Below, piece by piece: positions 34,476-45,339 of a stretch of 64,000 nucleotides of DNA. Under the pieces are notes generated by a model. It did not search any database and was not told where the DNA came from. It saw nothing but the letters and a program-made list of their open reading frames with translations. The translations under genes were made by a program, and so were the position numbers. The first letter of the stretch is position 1. Each line of letters starts with the position of its first letter. Source of the stretch: Amblyomma americanum (Eukaryota > Arthropoda > Arachnida > Ixodida > Ixodidae); assembly GCF_052857255.1 (NCBI RefSeq), contig NC_135505.1, positions 62,847,649 through 62,911,648 on the forward strand. The letters run 5' to 3'.

Positions 34476-35533
34476 CATTCTGCATAATACCAGATTGAGT
34501 GGACATAATGAAGTTTGCAACAGAAAGTATTTACGCTTCGTAAATTATTTCTCCCTAGAACTATTCTTACCGATTTCTTGCACCGATAACAGTGTTAAAG
34601 AATTACAAAGAAAAAAAAAACGAGAAAGGAGGTCGCTGTTAGAACACCCTTTGAAAAAGAACGCTCCTCTCCTTCATCTACCCATCCATATGCGCCACTT
34701 CCCGAGCATGCTGCTGGACCTCTAATCGTTTTCTTGTGTTTGTTGATGTTGCACTGCTGAGGAAATCGGCGGGAATAGACTAAGACTAACTTGAAACAAA
34801 CGAGTGAGGAGGTACTGCGCGTTTTGTTTTTGCCCTTCTGTTCGTGCTGCTTTTCTCCGCTTGGCTGACATGAACCAAAAACCACAAACATGTTTTGCCA
34901 CGTAACGTTTTCCAAAGCTTTCATGATGGAAACGACGTTACCTGGTGCTTCCAATTAGAAAAGTGGTTCGCAGACCGCTGATCAAAGCTAGCAGTTGTCC
35001 AAGTTGACCTACTGGTTGGTATAGAGGTGTTTGCTCTTTGAGTGCAGGAGGCACAGGCTTTCCTAAGATCGGGTGCGCATGTGCCCGGCAGTGCGTCCGT
35101 AACATGGCTTTTTTGCGCTTCCGCCGTAGGATGGCATGCCTTCATTCTATAAAAGCTCAAAGGTATTGAAGCGCATCTCCTAATACAGTTCATATTTGCA
35201 GTACCCATGAGGTACGAACAAGTTGCAGGCACTGTACAGAGAGAAAACTAATTTTTTCCAGCTTTGCAGATGCACTCTAAAATATAAGCGCTCCCCGAAA
35301 CTTTTCATTGATCAAACGGAGCATACCAATTGAAGCGGCAAATAGGTAGACTTATAGTAAATATATTTGAGGTGCCATTTTGCTTGGGCGCTGGATTCAC
35401 TTTCAATATTTCACATGGGTGGCAACGTACTGCCTAATTTTTGCAACTTTTTTGCAGTGCTTGGTTTTTATAAAATTATGCGGTGCGTTATGCATAAGCC
35501 TACTTGGTTACGTTAACTGAAGACGTTTTTCAG
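34476..35533. other. No gene recognised
   Basis: Short open frames without domains and a poly-A run near 34,609. If 35,534-35,765 is a host exon, this would be intron or intergenic sequence. Confidence 0.4.
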
Positions 35534-35765
35534 GGTACTGCTGTTATTTTATCGACCTTCAGGCGTCGCCTTGGAGACCACTTTCGATGAACCCACGCTT
35601 CAAGATGGGGAAGAGTTCACTGTCTTCATTCGAAATTCACCAAAGGGATTGCTCGTACACGCATGTTTTGTGAACACCGTAAAGGCTGTTCAACGGACTG
35701 GGTACACTACCCTCATTGCGCCAAAGTTCAACGATGATTGCTCCTACATTAGAAAGGTATATTCG
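35534..35765 (+). CDS. Candidate internal host exon, unknown protein
   Basis: A 232-bp open segment is bounded by a good 3' splice site (GACGTTTTTCAG before 35,534) and a consensus 5' splice site (TCG then GTAAGTAT after 35,765). The frame reads VLLLFYRPSGVALETTFDEP, then TLQDGEEFTVFIRNSPKG and LLVHACFVNTVKAVQRTG, ending IRKVYS. It has no stop and no transposon signature, and it lies in one of the few stretches free of recognised repeats. The exon would enter in phase 2 and leave in phase 0. I do not recognise the family. It could be an internal exon of a gene extending beyond this area, or a chance open frame. Confidence 0.35.
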
Positions 35766-36449
35766 GTAAGTATAGGGTACCTATCAGCTGCTCTGTAAAG
35801 AGTACTGGGCAGTAACTTTGCAACAATGTCGCTTTGAATTCGTTAGGGTAAAAATTTGAAGGATTACGATGCTAAAAATGTACCGTTAGCTCATTGCAGT
35901 TTGTGTGAATAATACGCTCGCATCCGTAGTGAGACGTTACATAAACGTGTTAGCCAGCTGTTCAAAGGACCCCTTATAAAGACATCTAACGTTTCACTCT
36001 TAAACTAACATGATGTGTTCATTTGAAAACTTGAAAAGATGAAGCGGCTAAATAAAAAAATACCTCTAAATGAGCTCTATTTAGCTTCTATTGAACTATT
36101 ATTCAACACCCTTCACAGCAGCCAGCAGACCTTCTGAAGCAGTACAAAGTGACTGTGCTGCTGCTGCGTAGTTTTTCAGCGCAAAGAAAAGACCGACGGG
36201 ATTTGTGAGGCCATTTAAAGCTCTGGCACAAATTTGAACGGCATGCCTTTCATCATTCATCGGAAAAATTCAAGGCAGCAGACACAGCTGTTGAGGATTG
36301 GCCCCTGGCGCATGACATAGAAGGCGGCGTGAGGAGAGCGTGACTCGTGAATGAAATCGTACGCTGTATTCGAAGCCGGGATAAAGGCTTTCAGACGTAA
36401 CTAATATCAGAAGAGCAAGGTTACTGGCTAGTTAGTAATGCATTGTACT
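35766..36449. other. No gene recognised
   Basis: No domain-bearing frame was found. It would be intronic if the preceding exon call is right. Confidence 0.4.
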
Positions 36450-37880
36450 TAGAAACAGCGCGAAAAAACACGTACACCCCGAAGAAACGACACACACGAG
36501 TGCTGACTCACATTTGAATTTTTATATTGAAGGAAAGATGCTTAAATAGAAGACATGAGAGGGTGGTTAACAGGGCTGCTGCAGCGATAAACCGCAGCAC
36601 GTGTGGTCACGTCACAAAATTTCAAAAACAGGAACAAATGAAGTAAGCGATAAAAAGACGGTGTAAAAATCCGCAAAAGGTGGTCAGGTGACAGTAACAA
36701 AACCAAACCAATGAAAAAATAACCAAAAGTGGGAAGAATGCTTTAAAACCGTGAGGGACACAGATGGGAAGATACAAGTGAATAAATAAAAAAAAGAAAG
36801 ACGTAAAACCTTTAGAAACGTGCCCAAAAGGGGAATTAAGAGCGTTAAAATCTTATAAGACGCTGCGGAGGATAAAACAAGATAAAGGCACTACCAACAA
36901 GGGATCATTGAATCATTTAGCTGTAAGTGGCACAAAAGAAACCTTAAGTGTTCATGAAGCCACCCAGAAAATTCAGCTCTTTTTCCGACGAGAAGAATGC
37001 AGTGCTCACGCATTGTTCACCAGCATGATGAATGTGGAGGGCTTCGACGATTTCACTCGTCAACCTATCTCGTCCTCGGCCGATAGTGGTCAATGGATTA
37101 AATTCAGGGGTGCAGATTCTTTCAGAGTCGTTTTTTGTGATTTTGCACTTCTTACAGTGCTTAGCCAGGTGCCCAGAAATGGCTGCACTTTTTACGTTAT
37201 TTTGATGTTCTAAGAGACGGATATTGATGCACCTTCCCGTTTGACCGATATACCTCTTCCCGCATGACACTGGGACGGAGTAAATTATTTCTGAATCACA
37301 GGGGACATATTGGTCACAGTGTGTCACCCTACACCCTCAGGTTTCCGGCGGGTTATTCACTTTGGGACAGAGGGCGGAAAGCTTGTTGGGAGCCGTGAAG
37401 ACGACATGCACGCCGGCGCACTGTGCGACTTTCTTTAGGCGATGGCTGATTGTGTGGAGCTAGCGCATTACCACAAGATTTCTGCGGTTATTGTTTGAAG
37501 CAGTAGGTCTGACGTGCGGCCGGGACTTCTTGATCATGGAGCCGGCTACGGATACCAGCAGATGCGAAGGGTAGCCTGCTGTTAAAAGGCGATTGGTCTG
37601 GTTGTTGAAGCTGTCCAGGAAAACATGCTCACATAATTTTTGCAACGCGTTTTGGAAACCGAGTATTGCAATGCCCCACTTGGCAAGTTTTGTGTGGGCT
37701 GACGCGAAGGGCAGGAGTGGCTTCTTGCCTCTTGGTTGGTAAGACCAGCAAGTGTGGTTATCGGAAAATCAGAGGTTCAGGTCAAGAAATATGATCGACT
37801 GATCGTAGGGTGTTTCATGCGTCAAAGGGAGAGGCCAGCATCGGTCAAATAAGGAAAGGTCCTGCGATACCGGTGAGGTG
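36450..37880 (-). pseudogene. Penelope-like element 2: RT end, GIY-YIG domain and 3' UTR
   Basis: The minus strand from 37,880 reads LPLTHETPYDQSIIFLDLNL, AKWGIAILGFQNALQKLCEH, FNNQTNRLLTAGYPSHLL and NNRRNLVVM. These are the thumb and linker of a Penelope-type RT. After stops, EIIYSVPVSCGKRYIGQTGR followed by CINIRLLEHQNNV and SEIVEALHI is the GIY-YIG nuclease (37,327-36,944). A 3' UTR of about 480 bp follows, with CGTGTGTGTCGTTTCTTCGG and TTTTTTCGCGCTGTTTC at the end. The protein differs clearly from Penelope-like element 1, so it is a second family. Stops make it non-functional. Confidence 0.85.
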
Positions 37881-37904
37881 AAGGATTTGTGGCTGCAATT
37901 TAAA

Positions 37905-37995
37905 CGAACGGCCGCTGTAAAAATTTTCTGGTACGTTGACGACTATCTCGTCCTTTTAAAGTGTCGATTAGCAAGAGGGCACAATTGCATAATAA
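37905..37995 (+). mobile_element. Inverted RT palm piece of Penelope-like element 2
   Basis: On the plus strand the sequence reads VKIFWYVDDYLVLLKC, a Penelope-type RT motif C with YVDD. The element just to its left is on the minus strand and lacks exactly this upstream part. The piece therefore looks like the continuation of the same copy in inverted orientation, as produced by 5' inversion during target-primed reverse transcription. A second unrelated fragment cannot be excluded. Confidence 0.6.
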
Positions 37996-37999
37996 GTCT

Positions 38000-39972
38000 C
38001 CATTTAAATTAATAGGACGTACTGAGCATTTTGAAACACAAAATAAAAACAGAACGTTCGTTACCATCTGGTGGTTTCATGTCCTGCGTTCTTGACTTAC
38101 ACTAACCAGGTGTTAACCTTTTATTTTCATTTCTCATCTCACTCTAATGAGTTTTTGAATCCTTTTTTTACTTCTGCTTGAATGGGTTCCTTGACGGGCC
38201 ATAGTTTTGTGTGACAAAATTAAAGCAGCGACGTCACTTTGGCTTTGCGCAAAAACTACCGTTCAAATACCTTCTGCCTGACACTGGTGGTCGCTTCGCA
38301 CATTGCTCGCATTTCGGTAAGGTGGGTGAACATCAAAGCTGAAGACATAAATATACTCAGCAGATGCAAGTCCCAGCTAAAACCTGTTAAGTTGCGTTTA
38401 GTCACTTAGCAACGAATTCATAAATTTTTATAGAAGGGCCCACTTCGTGGGAACGTTAAGTACCACAGAGATCCACGTTATTGATGGCGTGGCAAGTTCG
38501 CCTCTCTGTTGTGCAAGCTTTTTCAATATCATGAGTCGCTGAAGTGAATTCATGATAGGCCACAAGAAACCATTTCCGCTGTCCGATTCCGCCAACTCAA
38601 AACTCCTTAAACGAGCTATTGCCATATCGTGCGTCAAGTAGGCTCTGGGTAAAACTTGTCCGCATTTTATATAAGAAGCGTTCACCCGTTAAGCTCAGAG
38701 ACTGCTGAGCGATGGGTACCCTCACCATCTCCTGCTTTCAGTCGCTGAAGGCCTCGTGAAAAAGATGCGCAGTAAGGTACAAACGTGCGATGTCCACGCA
38801 CAGCATAGGCAGAAGGTAGCGGTGATACCTTACTTGTACACACTGTCGCATAATCTGAAAAGGTAGCCCAGCGTTACGACCTGAAAGTCGTGTTATCTGC
38901 TCTGCACAAGCTGTCCAAGCTTTGCAGGATAACTGATCCGGAGGCAACCCAGCAGCGTGGCTGTGGCCTCTCTCGCAGCCTGTGTGGAGGTTTGGTATTT
39001 CAAACCTCATATACTTCCCCGTACTGTACCGTAACAAAACACGTTCCTTATTAGATTTAATTGTGCTTACGCGAGAGCTCTGAGCAAGAAAGAAAGAGAA
39101 AGTATTAGAGGAAATGGCAGGGAGGTTGACCAGAAGATGTTCCGGATGGCTGCACTGCACTGGGAGAGAGGGATGAGAGGGAGGGGGTAAAAAAATTAGA
39201 AGTAGAGCAATGAGGTCTGTAGCAAGCACGACAAGCAATGACAAAGGTATTTACTGACACTCACAGGCCGCCGTAGCTGTAGCTGGCACACCTTGATGGC
39301 TGCCGAGCGGTGCGACCTGAGTAGAAGAGATCGACTCTCCTTCATCGATAACGCAAGTCATGCAGGTAGCGCGGACGTTCCACCGTGAAGAAAGGCTGCT
39401 TGCCGTCGCGGTTGATAATTTGGATGACAACGTATGACGTCCCGACTTCTCGGAACGATGAAGCTGGAGGATGCGCTGTGCCAGCTATTGGAGAGCTACA
39501 AGCAGTGGATTCAACAAATTCAGCATCTTCAGTGCATTCTGTGCAGCTGGCGTGTGAAGCTGGAAAGCAGCACACGCATGACATTCACGATTGTCTTCAG
39601 GATAGCAATTACTTGCTCGTCTGCGACTTGGGCCGGTTTCTGACCTACTACCCCACCAGCAGTAGGCTCAGAATACTGGGTGCGTGGTGAGTATTCCATT
39701 TTGGAAGGGTGTGTAGTGCTTCGGGAGCGATGGCCTAGTCACTTGCCGGTCCCGGTCTTGGACAGGAGTTGGGCATTGCGCTTGATTAGCAATAGGCTCG
39801 TGACTTTGGGTGCGCAATACGTGCTTGGCCCCTGCCGGTGTGTGTAACTCAGGCAGGGATGGCACAGGCCTGTCTGCAACAACCGCCCTTGCCTCACCAG
39901 TCACATATGGGTCCCATTCCTTAGAGTGGTATGCGGAGAGGGACGACAAGTTGCGGAAATTCCAGGATGGTT
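38000..39972. other. No gene recognised
   Basis: Overlapping open frames on both strands up to 168 codons (39,244-38,738, minus) show no known domain. No repeat boundary was seen. It could include host sequence or unclassified repeats. Confidence 0.4.
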
Positions 39973-39982
39973 CTTTCCAATG

Positions 39983-40232
39983 TAGCCGCCGCGGTGGCTC
40001 AGTGGTTATGGCGCCCGGCTTCTGGCACGAAAGACGCTAGTTCGATCCTGGCCGTGGCGGTCGAATTTAAATGGAGGCGCAATTCAAGAGGCCCGTGTAG
40101 TGTGCGATGTCAGAGCACGTTAAAGAACCCGAGGTGGTCGAAATTTCCGGAACCCTTCACTACGGCGTCAATCATAGCCTGAGTCTCTTAGGAACGTTAA
40201 ACCCCCAAAAACCAAATCAAACCAAAACATAC
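39983..40232 (+). mobile_element. tRNA-derived SINE, type 2, with 10-bp target-site duplication
   Basis: CTTTCCAATG at 39,973-39,982 recurs at 40,233-40,242 and brackets the element. The head TAGCCGCCGCGGTGGCTCAG is tRNA-like, with a B-box-like TAGTTCGATCC near 40,039. The body reads GGCCGTGGCGGTCGAATTTA and GCACGTTAAAGAACCCGAGG. The 3' end is TCATAGCCTGAG, then ACGTTAAACCCCC and AACC repeats. The intact duplication makes it a fairly recent insertion. The 3' end resembles that of LINE copies A-C. Confidence 0.9.
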
Positions 40233-40242
40233 CTTTCCAATG

Positions 40243-41990
40243 CTCACTGCATTCTTAGAAGGGCCAAAAGCTCTACGTGCACATGGAGCTGCCGGCCACA
40301 GTGCGCCTGCGCAGAACGAAAGTGCGAGCCCTGTGCATTTCATGAAAAAGGAGACAAAACAAGGCGGGGCAAGCAACAGCCGGCAAAAACCGCCAGGACA
40401 GTATCGCCGCGCCGCCTGACATTGCACTTGTGGTGCAGTATGCTATGCTGTGCTCATGCGCGTCTTTTCGTACTCGCGCATGTCTTTTTCAATGCATCAG
40501 AGGGACAAGCTGGTCGTATGCATGCTGCCATAGCCCCGAAGGGTCGCTGTCCTTCAATGACCATGTCGCACGTGCACTTCTTAGGTGCACGAAAGGCCAT
40601 GAACCGGCGATTTTCTCCTTGCAGTGATTAGGTAGGCAGCATTTTGTCATGGCACTCAGGTACATCTCAAGGTTGAACCTCGTAATAGCTTTTTCTCCAG
40701 TTTAACAGGGAAGGTCGTCCGCAGAGAAACCGGCGCCTACTGCGCAGAAAACGCACGCTTCCGCCGAGGACGTTTCTTTGTGTGGCGAAAATTCTAAACC
40801 TCGACTTTGAAAGAATTAGTCAATAGCATCAAACTCACTAATCAACGCTCACCATCCCACCCGCAAAACGCAACCGGGTCCCAGCGTCGTGCTTTGAACG
40901 CTACGTTTTTGCGCCAATACGGGGCCAGAACATCCCCGCAGATATATAGAATACAAAACCAGAAGTTTCCCCACGAATTGACGCCAGAGAGGGGTATCCA
41001 AATTCCAAGGGGGAGGGGAGACGTGGGGTATCGATGGTAGCGAAGAAGTTGCACTGACTTTAAATGTTTTATGTTTTAACTGGCAATGTTGATGACCGCA
41101 ACGCTGATGACAATGATGAGAAAGATTCCCGTCCGTGTGTCTAAAAATATTTTTGTTTGTTTCATACCACTGGTTAGTTTTCTGCAGTACTAAATCCGCA
41201 TAAAATTATCAGAACAAACGTTGCCAACAAAGATTGCTTTTCACACTTTTCTGGGCTATTTACAACGGTGAGTGCTGTCAGTGCCATTCTCCACCACAGA
41301 GTGTCCAAGCTCTTGTGTCAGTTCGGGACGCTAAACTCCACATATCGCAAATAATATCAGAGATCTGCTGTAGCTTTATATTTTTGCTGTTTAAATAGCT
41401 TTAAAGGAGCCGCGAAGGCCTTGAAAAAAGGTCAGCTTCCTATTGCGGAGAAATGAGGTATTCAAATTTACTGCACAAACAAGGCACATTTTTTATTTTG
41501 CGTCGCAGCAAACACAACTGAAAGGAATTCAAAGCAGAGTTATTGACAACTGGAGCTTAGCAGACTTTCACTTTAGGCTGCTATGAAGGCGTACACAAGG
41601 CAAGTGCTGCCAAGAAAAGCACCAACCACACATGGCGGAGTCTTGACTATTGAGTTCTGTCTTGCGTGCTTCGCATTCCCATTTCTGTAGCCTCTACTTG
41701 CATTCTAACACATCTTTCACGACTAACCAGGCATCATGTGAAAAATGGGCTCGAACAGCATTTACATCAACATTTTCATCTAAAAAACCACAGTGCACCA
41801 ACGGGGGTCGTTCTTCAAAGTATGCTTCTCCAAGTTGCTTGCCTTGTATTGCAGCTTTTGCAGCGCCCTCACCAACTAACCACGTAAAAAAATATTTTTC
41901 TTTTTTCTCTCACTGACAAAAGCATGAAGGGGACACTTTCACCAGCAGCACGTCTTCGTATTTTAGTTAGTCCAACTACAGCTAGCGTGT
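40243..41990. other. No gene recognised
   Basis: No domain or repeat structure was identified. One flank of the type 2 SINE insertion lies here. Confidence 0.4.
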
Positions 41991-44060
41991 GCCCCTTTGA
42001 CCGCCCTTACTTACGCTTTGAACTTTGATTTTACTCTGTGCATCACGTATTACAAAAGTGTCCTCATTTGCTGATAGTAGGCTTCCACCTATCACAGTAA
42101 AGGGCCCTTCGTGTTCCAGATCGCCGCTGGTGGGATCAAAGTCACGTGCACTAGCATCTTCGGTTCTTCGGATATTCCACTGGTAAAGTGGTACACGCAC
42201 TCACATCATTGATGAGGTCGTTAGGAACCATTGTATCATCAGTTTTTCTTTTCAAATTCCCTGCAGGACAACCGCTTTCTGCCCCTATTTTATTAAAAGC
42301 GTCTGCTGGGCTTTTGCTGCGTGCTACTTCTGAACAATTGTCTCTTCTTTGCAAGGGCACATCATGACCATTCATCTAGTGGCAAAGCAGATCTTGCAGC
42401 TTTTTCATCCTCTCTGTGAATTTCGTCATCGAACCTTCAGCACAATACTCACGAGTTTTCTTGTGATTACAGTTGCTTTCTTAAATTTTTGGTGGCTTCA
42501 AATAACTCCCACATATTGCTGTTTCTCAACACCTACCGCTGTCATTTCATTGTGTTCAAAATCCAAGAGCATTGTTATGTTTGCGCACACTGTTTCTCCG
42601 ACCACTTATCGCTGGAAAGGCCACCGTCAAACCTGCTAAGTTCAAAGTAATGTCTCACTGCGACGATGCGGCAGAATGGAAGCAGCACTGCATTCCTGAA
42701 CCCACAGGAGCAGTCATTTGAAGAAGCAGAGCTTTTCATGCCTTTGACGACCACCTTTGCCACCTCCCCATCATCGAATTTACGCACACTCTTGGTGAGG
42801 GATGCAGCTGCCGGTCCACACGCCTGAATGCATGTGGCGTCAAAAACTCACAGTTGAACACGTGCGCTTCATTAGTACTTGAACTGACGCGCCGTTTTTC
42901 AAGCATTGTGGCAGCGTTGTGCGTCACCTCTTTTCTTGTCGAGCGCACAAATGAGACAAATGTGCGCACAAAACTTTCCAATGAGCTCTATCGCTCAACA
43001 ATGCTCTTGAGCTTTGCACTATTTTTCTTTGCACAATTGCTTGTCAAGCTCATAAAATTTGCATATGACCGCTTAACGCTCGTGATCCATTCCTCACTCA
43101 TGGGATTCCAATTGAGTTCAAGTAATCAACAGGTGGTGGTGAAGAAAAAATGAGCGTCTTATATAAGCGGGCATACGCTTCTTCACTCTGCGCACAGACC
43201 TTGCGCTGAAGTAGATCCACGGCTGTCTCCTGGATCGGCCTTGAAATCTTAAGTTTTTGCATGCTTATCTCCCTTCTGAAGGTTTGAAGAATGTGAAAGG
43301 CACATATCTACAGTGCAGATTGGGCAAATACTTTTGCAACCATTTGGTGCTCTTTGATGTCTTTATCGGACATAGTTTCTCTAATGGACTCCAAGTTCTT
43401 GTTGAGCTCTTTGAATGCCTTCAAAAACCATTCCATAGTTTCCCCATCCTCTGTAGCGAAAAGACCAACAGCCGCAACATCACTCTGGCCATTGCGATCT
43501 CTAATATTCATTAGGAAGCACGCCATCCTGGTCTACAGCAATTTTTATGTGGCATCAGTGAGTATAATCTCATGGTAGGACTCGAACGACTTCTTCTTGC
43601 CTTCATCTTGAAAATACATCGCCCTTTGTTCATCTTTCTCATGAGTAAGGAGACGGACGGAGGCACAATACTCATTTTGCAGCATTTTCAATGTGGCTCG
43701 AAGGTCGTTTCGGGGAGCTTGGTTGTTGCACGTTTAATCTTTGTTTTAGAAGTCCTTTATTGTGACCACCATGATACGCTCTCGTTCAAGGCACTCTCTC
43801 ACAAGCTTCATGTTTGCTTTGAGTCGAAACATTGTATTTGCCTTTTTTCCATCTCATGTGGTAGCTTTCGTTGTTGGGGCAGGTTTTGCGAGCGCCTCTG
43901 ACAAGTCATGGTTGTGGTGCTGGACGATTCTCCTGACGTATAAGTGTCTGCCATCCTTGCTTGCAAACACATAAATGTTGAACGGATAGTCTTTCTTGAA
44001 GGTCCTGTGTGAAACAGATTTTTTTTACCTAAACATTGCAAAAAACATGCGAGAGATTGC
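41990..44060 (-). pseudogene. SWIM zinc-finger / MULE transposase-like gene, decayed
   Basis: Minus-strand frames give, in order: FKKDYPFNIYVFASKDGRHL and RRIVQHHNHDLS (the HNH region before the nuclease, about 44,010-43,890); ECLERERIMVVTIKDF; LRATLKMLQNEYCASVRLLT; YHEIILTDAT; then MACFLMNIRDRNGQSDVAAV, GLFATEDGETMEWFLKAFKE and MSDKDIKEHQMVAKVFAQSA (43,526-43,308), which is MULE transposase-like. A decayed SWIM finger follows at about 42,710: DCSCGFRNAVLLPFCRIVAV. The plan matches ZSWIM1/ZSWIM3-type proteins. In-frame stops separate the blocks (for example after ILTDAT), so it is a pseudogene or an old transposon copy. The boundaries are soft. Confidence 0.75.
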
Positions 44061-45240
44061 CCACTGTTTAAAGACTGTTAAAAGTCAGGGTCACAATATC
44101 CTGTAATCGGCTGTTAATTACAGTGTTCACTTTGGTTACATAAGCCAATTTTACCCGACGCAAATGTCTGTTCATATAGCCCCTTGCTAAGGCTTCGTGA
44201 GCTTGGAACACATCTTTGCGAGCTTTCGATTCCAACGCGATTGACGCCGCCGCGGATGCCGGTAGCGCACCGCTCGGCATTTTGGGAAGTGTCGTGGGTG
44301 CACAGCCAGTGTAATTGGCTCGCAGAGATCTGTTTTAAGCGTATTCACGTAAAGGATACGCATTCTACCGGCATTCACGGTGTGCGGATAGCCACATTGG
44401 AATCGAAAGTACAACACTCAACGCATCCACCAGAGCTCGACAGCCGGAGTACTTGAGTCCTGGGCTTGTATTGCAAGCTCAACAAAGCATATCAAGATAA
44501 TATATGGACGCATCTTATCAAGGTACGCGCCATCGCCCCATCACTCAACATTAACGAGGAAACTCGCAATGTAACCGGCAGTGGGTGATGCCCCAAAAAA
44601 CGGATTTAGTTCAATTATTTAAGCAGACGTTACCGGGTCGATCCCCTTTGCCGTAATGCATAAAAGCGCATGAGAACCAAGGCCGTCGAACTCCGTCACT
44701 TAAACACACCATAAGAAAAGAAGCGCATGCATATTATTTCACACATTGATTGCACACTTCTATCCGACGTGAATACAAAAGAACTTCACCGACTGCCACA
44801 TGGGCGCGTCAGGCATGCTGGCCGCAATCCTGCCGGCTCGCTCTTTGGCCGCATCGATGGTGCGTCCGTCTTTTTCCCACAGCTTGATGTAATTCTGGGT
44901 GCTTTAGAGTGAAAGCTTCTCCTCAAGCTATAAAAAACTTGCAAACGTGTCGCTAATGTTGAAGCTGACGCGGTTGCTGCCAATATCGGTGATGCAGTCG
45001 TCAAGGGCATCCATCGACGGTGAGTCGTTTACTGGCTGAGCCGTAATTGTCGGATGGCCAAACCGCCGTTTGAACTTGCCAGCCGATCTTCGAAAAAAAG
45101 ACTCTTCGATGCAGCGTAAGCTCCACGTGGTTGTAATACTAGGAACACTGCTGCGGCCCACACGGACTGACCTACTGACCAACAAGGGATGCCTGGGGAG
45201 CCTGAAAAATTACGTGGACGTCATGTGACTACAGCCAGCC
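44061..45240 (-). other. Minus-strand open frames of unknown identity
   Basis: Frames at 44,280-44,068, 45,010-44,786 and 45,185-44,928 lie upstream of the SWIM/MULE pseudogene on the same strand. They include KDGRTIDAAKERAGRIAASM-like sequence in a shifted frame near 44,870-44,810. They could be its N-terminal part or another repeat. I do not recognise a domain. Confidence 0.25.
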
Positions 45241-45279
45241 AATGAGAAGACACTGCCGGCAGTTTATCTCCCGAGATGA

Positions 45280-45339
45280 TCAATGTTGCTAGCCTGCCGG
45301 CAATATATCCACTGCCAACTTACAAGTTAGCAACATTGA
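45280..45339. repeat. Short inverted repeat
   Basis: TCAATGTTGCTAGC (45,280-45,293) and GTTAGCAACATTGA (45,326-45,339) are reverse complements at 13 of 14 positions, with a 32-bp loop. It lies just beyond the 5' side of the minus-strand frames and might be a terminal or hairpin remnant of a DNA transposon. Confidence 0.5.

Noticed and set aside
42349..43153. Plus-strand frames across the SWIM/MULE region
   Set aside because: The recognisable SWIM and MULE motifs are on the minus strand; these frames are their antisense.
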